5,160 nucleotides of DNA from JBEVMS01 sp040508515 (GTDB taxonomy: Bacteria; Pseudomonadota; Gammaproteobacteria; Xanthomonadales; Rhodanobacteraceae): the NCBI GenBank assembly GCA_040508515.1, contig JBEVMS010000035.1, positions 1-5,160 on the forward strand, read 5' to 3'. Shown here piece after piece: positions 1 to 4,469 of the stretch; the stretch's first letter is position 1, and each line of letters opens with the position of its first letter. The notes beneath the pieces are model-generated. The model had not been told where the DNA came from. It ran no database searches and saw only the letters and a program-made list of their open reading frames with translations. Both the position numbers and the translations under genes were made by a program.

Positions 1-1064
1 ATCAATTGGGCGCTGATGGTCGCCACCAGCCGACCCGATTCGCTGCGCGTCAGCGGTAGTCCGTAAACCTTGGACAGCTGCACCACCATCGCCGCATCCA
101 GTCCGGCGGCGGCCAGCAGATCGGCGACGGGCATCGGGTTAAGCGCCACCGCCACGCCCTTGGCGATGCAGTAATGACGAATCACCCGCGCGGCCGCCTC
201 ACGTCGCGCCTCGGCGAGGCGCTGGCCGACCTGATCGGTCAGCCGTCCCGCGTGTAGGCCGGCGTTGAGCGCGGTCAGGGTTTTGCCTTCGCGTTCGGCG
301 ATCTGCAGCAGGCGCTGGCGCAGGGCGGCCACTTGCGGTGGCGCGGCGCGCTCCGGTTCTCCCGTGGGCGTGTCGAGATTGAGCATCCGCACCGGACGCG
401 CGGCCACCGCCAGCACGTCTTCGCTGCGCAGCAGGCCGGCGCTGCGCTGACGTAACTGTTCGAGCAAGCTGGCGCATTCTTCGTGGCTGTAGCGATCGGC
501 CTTGTTGAGTACCAGCAGCAGCGGGCGCTGGGTGCGCGCGAGCATGGTCAACGCATCGAGTTCGTCGCGGGTGAGGTCGCCATCGACGACGAACACGACC
601 AAGTCACTGACCTCGGCCACCTCGAAGGCCAGCCGTTCGCGCGCCTCGCCGTCCAGTTCATTGATGCCGGGGGTGTCGATCAGCACCAAGCCGTCGTGCT
701 GCGCTTCGTCCAGCGCGGCGTGATCGGCCTGGGTGGTGGTGCCGTGCAGCACGCCGACGGCGAACGCCTCGCGTCCCAGCAGCGCATTGCCCAACGCGGA
801 TTTGCCGGTGGAGACGCGGCCGAAGACCGCGACATGCAGTTGGCCGCGTTCGAGGCGTTGAAGCATCTGCTCGACACGGCTGAAGTCTTCGGCCAGTTCG
901 CGGCGCAGGGCGGGCGTGATGGACGGATCGTCCAGCAGCCCGCGCAAGCTGCCGGCCATGCGTTCGGAGGGGCCGCCGGCCAAGGGCGCGGTGGCATCGA
1001 CACTCGGGCGACGCGTCGGCAGCAGCCGGTCGCGCAGTTTTTGCCAGAGTGCGCCGACCGTCAC
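1..1064 (-). CDS. GTPase with DUF697-like C-terminus (partial, C-terminal end missing)
   Basis: This is a P-loop GTPase of the TRAFAC/Era-like type, probably regulatory and acting at or near the membrane; its substrate pathway is unknown. Reading from GTG at 1064 gives 354 uninterrupted codons before the left edge. Residues 1-75 are a charged helical lead-in. The G1 loop is GRVSTGKS (82-89), the likely G2 threonine lies in GTTT (108-111), G3 is DTPG (130-133) and G4 is NKAD (187-190), preceded by a hydrophobic strand LLLVL. From about 290 the sequence resembles DUF697 (the YcjF-type C-terminal domain), including the YGLPLT motif near 334-339. No N-terminal membrane segment is seen, unlike the paralogous GTPase at 2935-4401. 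The GTG start is preferred because TAAGG lies 5 bases upstream and the gene then follows the YceI stop by only 7 bases. The alternative ATG at 959 would drop the first 35 residues but keep all G motifs. It is the last visible gene of the operon. The GTPase class is secure; the cellular role is not. Confidence 0.88.
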   Translation of the reverse strand, partial: MTVGALWQKLRDRLLPTRRPSVDATAPLAGGPSERMAGSLRGLLDDPSITPALRRELAEDFSRVEQMLQRLERGQLHVAVFGRVSTGKSALGNALLGREAFAVGVLHGTTTQADHAALDEAQHDGLVLIDTPGINELDGEARERLAFEVAEVSDLVVFVVDGDLTRDELDALTMLARTQRPLLLVLNKADRYSHEECASLLEQLRQRSAGLLRSEDVLAVAARPVRMLNLDTPTGEPERAAPPQVAALRQRLLQIAEREGKTLTALNAGLHAGRLTDQVGQRLAEARREAAARVIRHYCIAKGVAVALNPMPVADLLAAAGLDAAMVVQLSKVYGLPLTRSESGRLVATISAQL

Positions 1065-1069
1065 GGCGG

Positions 1070-1074
1070 CCTTA
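1070..1074 (-). promoter_or_regulatory. Ribosome binding site deciding the GTG start of the distal GTPase
   Basis: TAAGG on the minus strand lies 5 bases before GTG at 1064. It overlaps the TAA stop codon of the upstream YceI gene, so ribosomes finishing YceI would be placed directly on this site. This supports GTG at 1064 over the internal ATG at 959. Confidence 0.5.
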
Positions 1075-1626
1075 CTTGGCCGCCAGGACCAGGTGCGCGT
1101 TGATCTTGACGTCCGCGCCGATCACCGACGTATCGGCGTAATCGCCGCTACCGACGCCGAAGTCCAGCCGCTTCACCGTGCCGGAGACATCCAGCGTGGC
1201 GCCGGCGCCGGCGGGCGCAAAGACCACCGTCAGGCTGACCGGCTTGGTCACGCCGCGCAGGGTCAGGTTGCCGTCGGCGATCACCTGGGTGCCGTTCTTG
1301 CGGAATCCCGTGGTGACGAAATGCGCTTGCGGAAACTTGGCGGTGTTGAAGAAATCCGCGCCGGGCAAGGCGCCGTCGCGATCCTTGTCACCGGTGTGGA
1401 CGCTGGCCAGATCCACTGTCACGTCGAACTTGTCGGTGGCCGGGTTGGCCGGGTCGTAGCTGATCGCGGCGGTCCACTTGGCGAAGCTGCCATCGAAGGC
1501 GGTGCCTTGGAAATTGCTGGTAAAGCCCAGCTTGCTCTGCGCTGGCTGCACCGCGTAATCGGCCGCATGGCCGACCAGCGGCAACGCCAGGGCCAGCGCG
1601 AACGCGCCAAGAGTCAGGGCTTTCAT
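1072..1626 (-). CDS. YceI family periplasmic protein (second copy, 184 aa)
   Basis: This is an exported lipocalin-like beta-barrel of the YceI family. Characterised members bind polyisoprenoid-type lipids in a hydrophobic cavity, and the Escherichia coli member is periplasmic; the ligand here is unknown. Residues 1-21 form a signal peptide (MKALTLG, then an Ala/Leu core, cleavage expected after GHA). The mature part has the family hallmarks: an N-terminal strand with SKLGFTSNF (31-39), DFFNTAKFPQAHF (91-103), GNLTLRGVTKPVSL (119-132) and RLDFGVGSGDY (153-163) with a following IGADVKI strand. The length of 184 aa is typical of a complete single-domain YceI protein. The ATG overlaps the TGA of the cytochrome b561 gene (ATGA), and AAGGAG sits 7 bases upstream, so the start is secure. 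It lies between b561 and the distal GTPase. A b561-YceI pair recalls E. coli yceJ-yceI, suggesting that the two act together in the envelope. Confidence 0.95.
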   Translation of the reverse strand: MKALTLGAFALALALPLVGHAADYAVQPAQSKLGFTSNFQGTAFDGSFAKWTAAISYDPANPATDKFDVTVDLASVHTGDKDRDGALPGADFFNTAKFPQAHFVTTGFRKNGTQVIADGNLTLRGVTKPVSLTVVFAPAGAGATLDVSGTVKRLDFGVGSGDYADTSVIGADVKINAHLVLAAK

Positions 1627-2231
1627 CGGGATTCTCCTTCGGGACGGACGGTGGGGGGGGAGGCGGAATTTGGCGGAACGTGACGCAGACGGCCAAACGG
1701 CAGCATCCGGCGCAGCACGTTGTCGCGGTCCAGCAGGTGATGCTTGAGCGCGGCGCCGACGTGCAAAACCAGCACTGCCACCAGCGTCCAGAACAGCGTC
1801 TCGTGCACCGCCAGCGCGACGTCGCCAGCGGCTTCGTTTTTGTCAGCCAGGGCCGGCACGTTGAACAGCTTGAACCACTGCAACGGATAGCCATGCAGCG
1901 AATTGAACAGCCAGCCGGATAGCGGAATGGCAGCGATCAGCAAATACAGCACGCCATGCGTGGCGTGCGCGGCCAACTGCTGCCAGCGTGGCTCCGGTTG
2001 GTCGCGCGGGCGGCGGTCGATCAGTCGCCACAGCAGGCGTAGCGCGAACAACGCCAGCACGGTCAAGCCGATCGACTTGTGCAGCGCGAACACGCTGATC
2101 TTGTTCATCGACGGCTGCATGTCGCCCATCAGCAAGCCAATGGTGCCGGCGGTGATAATCAGCAGCGCGGTCAGCCAATGAAACAACTTGGCCGCCGCGC
2201 CCCAGCGGTGCTCATCACTGCGCAAGCTCAT
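1623..2231 (-). CDS. Cytochrome b561 family membrane protein (202 aa)
   Basis: This is a di-heme b-type cytochrome of the bacterial b561 family (CybB/YceJ-like), expected in the inner membrane to pass electrons from ubiquinol to a partner or back. Four hydrophobic helices are visible at about 14-36, 46-70, 92-112 and 142-163. Candidate heme ligands are H18 (FHWL), H51 (ALHKSIGL), H143 (VHETLF) and H157 (LHVGAALKHH); H89 and H92 are additional histidines near helix 3. The tail DRDNVLRRMLPFG is typical of the family end and is followed by a 20-residue Pro/Ser-rich extension containing the C8 tract. The ATG overlaps the stop of the upstream YceI gene (ATGA); only a weak AGG lies 6 bases upstream, so translational coupling is likely. 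It sits between two YceI genes, both predicted periplasmic, which could be its partners or ligand carriers. Family assignment is firm; the electron acceptor is unknown. Confidence 0.95.
   Translation of the reverse strand: MSLRSDEHRWGAAAKLFHWLTALLIITAGTIGLLMGDMQPSMNKISVFALHKSIGLTVLALFALRLLWRLIDRRPRDQPEPRWQQLAAHATHGVLYLLIAAIPLSGWLFNSLHGYPLQWFKLFNVPALADKNEAAGDVALAVHETLFWTLVAVLVLHVGAALKHHLLDRDNVLRRMLPFGRLRHVPPNSASPPTVRPEGESR
1634..1639 (-). promoter_or_regulatory. Strong Shine-Dalgarno of the second YceI gene
   Basis: AAGGAG lies 7 bases before the ATG at 1626, inside the last codons of the cytochrome b561 gene. It is the best ribosome binding site on the minus strand here, so this YceI is probably translated efficiently in its own right as well as by coupling through the ATGA overlap. 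Confidence 0.75.
1653..1660 (-). repeat. C8 homopolymer tract near the 3' end of the b561 gene
   Basis: There are eight consecutive C on the minus strand (G8 on the plus strand), read as the end of a TCC codon plus CCC CCC, i.e. Ser-Pro-Pro in the cytoplasmic tail of cytochrome b561. It is the longest G/C homopolymer I see in the window. It lies 26 bases before the YceI start codon. A one-base gain would put the b561 frame into the YceI frame with no stop in between. Confidence 0.9.
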
Positions 2232-2869
2232 GGCTGGCCTGAGCTCGCCGACGCGGCCGGCTGCTTGGCCTGGTCGTCTTTGATGGCTTCAAGCTCCAGC
2301 CAGATGTTGACGCTCTGGCCGATCGCATTCGCGAAGGACGTCATGCCGAAATCGTTGCGCTGCAAGCTGGTGGTGGCGGAAAAACCGGCGATCGTGTGCA
2401 GGCCGTAGATGGTCTTGGCGGTGCGGTTCCAGGTGAAGGCCAGGGTTACCGGTTGGGTCGACCCGCGCATGGTCAGTTGCCCGTGCAGCAGGCCGTGCTT
2501 GTCGTCCTTACGCTCCACGCTGGTGGAAACGAAGTGCGCGTAACGCGCTTTGTCGGTGTCGAAGAAATCGGGCTTGCGCAGCACGGCGCTCCAGTCGGCG
2601 TCGCCCATGTCGATGCTGGCCAGGTCGATGTCCAGTTCGGTGCTGGAGGCGGGCCAGTTGTCCGGATCGAAGCTGAGCCAGCCGTGCGCGATGTGCAAGC
2701 GGCCGAACGGGCGTGAGTAGCCGTCGTGGTCGATGCTGAAAAGAATCTGGCTGTGCACCGTGTCGTAGCGGTACAGCGTGGCGGCCGCTTGAGCACCCAG
2801 GGGAGCGAGGGCGAGCAGGCCGATCGCGTAGGCGCCGCAGCGGCGCAGTAAGTGGCGGTAGATAGTCAT
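2228..2869 (-). CDS. YceI family periplasmic protein (first copy, 213 aa)
   Basis: This is a YceI-like exported beta-barrel, more divergent than the copy at 1072-1626. From the ATG at 2869 it begins with a classic signal peptide: MTIYRHLLRR, a hydrophobic core to about residue 26, and AQA as the likely cleavage site at 26-28. Family motifs follow: VHSQILFSIDHDG (38-50), DFFDTDKARYAHF (101-113), GQLTMRGSTQPVTL (130-143) and QRNDFGMTS (170-178). The C-terminus carries a low-complexity Lys/Gln/Ala/Ser tail (about 197-213) absent from the other copy. The reading frame is open up to TTG at 2938 (236 aa), and another ATG lies at 2923, but both put 18-23 polar residues before the signal peptide, so 2869 is preferred. 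That ATG has no clear Shine-Dalgarno but lies one base after a mini-ORF stop. The stop overlaps the b561 start (ATGA), so it is the first gene of the YceI-b561-YceI block. It is probably a periplasmic lipid or isoprenoid binder; the ligand is not known. Confidence 0.93.
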   Translation of the reverse strand: MTIYRHLLRRCGAYAIGLLALAPLGAQAAATLYRYDTVHSQILFSIDHDGYSRPFGRLHIAHGWLSFDPDNWPASSTELDIDLASIDMGDADWSAVLRKPDFFDTDKARYAHFVSTSVERKDDKHGLLHGQLTMRGSTQPVTLAFTWNRTAKTIYGLHTIAGFSATTSLQRNDFGMTSFANAIGQSVNIWLELEAIKDDQAKQPAASASSGQP

Positions 2870-2870
2870 G

Positions 2871-2900
2871 TCAGAGAGTGTGGCCGATGGAATGGGGCAT
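2871..2900 (-). CDS. Possible 9-residue leader ORF before the first YceI gene
   Basis: ATG at 2900 starts a 9-codon ORF (MPHSIGHTL) ending in TGA at 2873-2871, one base before the YceI ATG at 2869. AAGG (2912-2909) lies 8 bases before its ATG, a better ribosome site than any upstream of YceI itself. This geometry would allow terminating ribosomes to restart on YceI. The peptide has no run of rare or regulatory codons that I recognise. It is a tentative call: an ORF this short can occur by chance, and if transcription starts at the candidate promoter just upstream, the AAGG would not be in the transcript. Confidence 0.25.
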   Translation of the reverse strand: MPHSIGHTL

Positions 2901-2909
2901 ACCAAGTAC

Positions 2910-2938
2910 CTTATGGGATACATATTGTTCGTGATCAA
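2910..2938 (-). promoter_or_regulatory. Candidate sigma70 promoter for the YceI-b561-YceI-GTPase block
   Basis: On the minus strand TTGATC (2938-2933) and CATAAG (2915-2910) are separated by 17 bases, each matching the consensus at 4 of 6 positions, in a patch noticeably richer in A/T than its surroundings. The -35 box lies inside one arm of the 10-bp inverted repeat at 2930-2958, so a protein bound there could block it. A transcript would start close to 2903-2900, about 30 bases before the YceI ATG. This is inferred from motif match only. Confidence 0.35.
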
Positions 2939-2958
2939 CGCGATAGTGGTTGATCACG
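2930..2958. repeat. Perfect 10-bp inverted repeat overlapping the membrane GTPase stop codon
   Basis: CGTGATCAAC (2930-2939) is the exact reverse complement of GTTGATCACG (2949-2958), with a 9-base spacer. Each arm also contains the palindrome TGATCA (2932-2937 and 2951-2956), with centres 19 bp apart. The repeat covers the last codons and the stop (2937-2935) of the membrane GTPase and the candidate -35 box of the YceI block. It could be a two-site operator in DNA or a 10-bp hairpin in RNA. No U-tract follows it in the direction of transcription, so it is not a canonical intrinsic terminator. Confidence 0.8.
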
Positions 2959-4401
2959 CAGCGCTTCATGGGTAAGCACCGCCAGCTGTTGCAATCGGCT
3001 GGGGGCGTTCTGCGTCAGCAACTGTTTAAGTCGTTCCGCGGCGTCGTGCTGGTCCAGTGCCTGGCGTTCGGCCAGGGAGGCGGCCAGCGCGCGGCCCAGA
3101 CTGTCGAAAATCAGGGCGTAAGCGAAGGCATGCAGCACGCCGCCGCCCAGGGTGCCCAATCCGGGAAAGGCCTTGAGCGCGTTGCCGGCGATCGCCAGCA
3201 CGATGGCGCTGCCGCTGCGCAGGGTCAGCCGCGCCTGCTGGATGAAATCGTCGATCTGCACCTGGCTGAGCTTGATCCCATATAACTCGGCCAGCGCGCG
3301 GGTCAATGCGGCAGCCAGCGCGCCCTGGATCACCAGATCGCTGCCCGGCGCCACCGCAGCCATCGCGCCGACGATCGCGCGGCGGGCATAGCGCCGCACG
3401 ATGCGTTCGGCCTCGGCGGCGCGGGTCTGCGCTTCCAACTCCCCGGTGCGTTGATGCAGTCCGGCCAGCACCGCCTGTTGACGCGGCGTCTCCAGCGCGC
3501 TGGCGCCGACGGCGGTCAGGCGTGCCAGCGCCTGCAGCAAGGGGGCGATCTGCGGCGCGCGCTGGCGCTCGACGTGTTCGCTGCCGCCATCGGCCAGGGG
3601 GCGGCGAAATCGCTCGCTGCCGCCGGCGCTGATCGTCACGACCGCCGCGGCGTGCTCGCCGGCCTGATGGCGCAAGCGTTCCAGCAGCGCCTTGCGCTCG
3701 CTGTCGGTCCATTGATCGGCCTTGTTGAGTACTAGCAACAGCGGCTTACCGAACGCACTCAGCCAGCGCACCTCGTCGGCCTGACTGCGGGTCAGCTCGC
3801 CGGCGGTCAGATAGATCACCGCATGCGCGCGCAGTGCTTCCTCGCGCGCCAGCGCTTCGTGCGCCTCGCCGCCGGCTTCGCGGCTGCCGGGCACGTCGGC
3901 CAGCACCAGCGCGCGGCCGTCCGGCAACACGCCATCGACATGGCTGACGGCGCGGGTGGTGCCGCCGCGCACGTCGCTGGGCGCGAGGGCGTCCGGCGCC
4001 AGTGCGCGCAGCAGGCTGGATTTTCCGGTCGATATTTCGCCGAACAAGGCGACGTAGATGCGTGCGCTGGCATGCCGTCGATCCAGTTCACCCAGTTCCT
4101 CAAGCAACGGTTCGGTGCTGGCGCCGCGCTGTTGCAACTGCTCGATCCGGCGCTCGATGCTGGTGCGATCGGGCGCAACCACCACGCGTCGCGCGCGCGG
4201 CGGGCGCAGCAGCCACCAGGTGAGCCAAAGCCCCAGCAGCGCGAGGCCGGCCAGGGCCACGCCGAGCAACCATTGCAGCCAGTCGGGCAGGCCCAGGAAG
4301 CGCTGCGCCAGCGCCAGCGCGCGTTCGGCGGCGGCCAGCAGCAACCAGGCCAGGGCGGCCAATGCGATCGCGGTCAGCAGCAAGCGGAGGCGTCGGGACA
4401 T
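2935..4401 (-). CDS. Membrane-anchored GTPase with DUF697-like C-terminal domain (488 aa)
   Basis: This is a P-loop GTPase tethered to the inner membrane; its target is unknown. From ATG at 4401, two hydrophobic segments (about 5-25 and 42-65, the second rich in Leu/Trp) are followed by basic residues, which puts the GTPase domain in the cytoplasm. A short helical linker (about 83-110) precedes the G domain: G1 GEISTGKS (121-128), G2 in GGTTRA (146-151), G3 DVPG (169-172, Val in place of the usual Thr), G4 NKAD (226-229) and a possible G5 SAGG (258-261). Residues 332-437 resemble DUF697, with ELYGIKL and two further hydrophobic stretches (about 399-411 and 414-435). It is paralogous to the distal GTPase at 1-1064, and the DNA around the G4 motif is nearly identical. 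Alternative starts are ATG at 4410 (491 aa) and 4446; none has a Shine-Dalgarno. A longer version reaching 4530 would overlap the divergent gene and adds polar residues before the membrane helix, so it is unlikely. It is probably the first gene of the string, 65 bases before YceI. Confidence 0.9.
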   Translation of the reverse strand: MSRRLRLLLTAIALAALAWLLLAAAERALALAQRFLGLPDWLQWLLGVALAGLALLGLWLTWWLLRPPRARRVVVAPDRTSIERRIEQLQQRGASTEPLLEELGELDRRHASARIYVALFGEISTGKSSLLRALAPDALAPSDVRGGTTRAVSHVDGVLPDGRALVLADVPGSREAGGEAHEALAREEALRAHAVIYLTAGELTRSQADEVRWLSAFGKPLLLVLNKADQWTDSERKALLERLRHQAGEHAAAVVTISAGGSERFRRPLADGGSEHVERQRAPQIAPLLQALARLTAVGASALETPRQQAVLAGLHQRTGELEAQTRAAEAERIVRRYARRAIVGAMAAVAPGSDLVIQGALAAALTRALAELYGIKLSQVQIDDFIQQARLTLRSGSAIVLAIAGNALKAFPGLGTLGGGVLHAFAYALIFDSLGRALAASLAERQALDQHDAAERLKQLLTQNAPSRLQQLAVLTHEALRDQPLSR

Positions 4402-4469
4402 GCGCCGCATTGTAGATCGCTGCGACGCCGCAAGGTTTTTTGGCATGATGGCAGGACAGGGGGTTTCAC
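4402..4469. promoter_or_regulatory. Divergent intergenic region between membrane GTPase and propeller sensor
   Basis: These 68 bp separate two divergently read genes and should hold the promoters of both, unless they lie within the coding regions. On the minus strand TACAAT (4414-4409) matches the -10 consensus at 5 of 6 positions and stands 7 bases before the GTPase ATG at 4401; the best upstream TTGCGG is only 13 bases away, so the -35 box is poor. On the plus strand I see no convincing -10/-35 pair; CATGAT at 4444-4449 is the nearest -10-like sequence. A six-T run (4436-4441) adds local AT content. Confidence 0.45.
4458..4463 (+). promoter_or_regulatory. Shine-Dalgarno of the propeller sensor gene
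   Basis: AGGGGG lies 6 bases before the ATG at 4470, the first in-frame start after a TGA at 4446-4448, so it fixes the start of the propeller gene. Confidence 0.65.

Noticed and set aside
483..1103. Long plus-strand open frame of 206 codons opposite the distal GTPase
   Set aside because: It is antisense to a GTPase with all G motifs, its Gln/Gly/Ala-rich translation resembles no family, and such open antisense frames are expected at this GC content.
916..1683. Plus-strand open frame of 255 codons opposite YceI and the b561 end
   Set aside because: It is fully antisense to well-supported YceI and b561 coding sequence and its composition is that of a shadow frame.
2837..2839. Cysteine at residue 11 of the first YceI as a lipoprotein site
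   Set aside because: It precedes the hydrophobic core and follows RR rather than a lipobox, so it lies in the n-region of the signal peptide.
2832..2846. 7-bp inverted repeat GCGCCGC/GCGGCGC with a one-base centre in the YceI signal-peptide region
   Set aside because: The one-base loop is too small for a good hairpin, and GC-rich Ala/Arg codons readily make such repeats.
2870..2938. N-terminal extension of the first YceI to TTG at 2938 (236 residues)
   Set aside because: It would bury the signal peptide 23 residues from the N-terminus; ATG at 2869 gives a normal signal peptide.
4421..4441. Terminator-like TGCG-ACGC-CGCA hairpin followed by a T run on the plus strand
   Set aside because: The stem has only 4 bp and is separated from the T run, and no plus-strand gene ends upstream of it.
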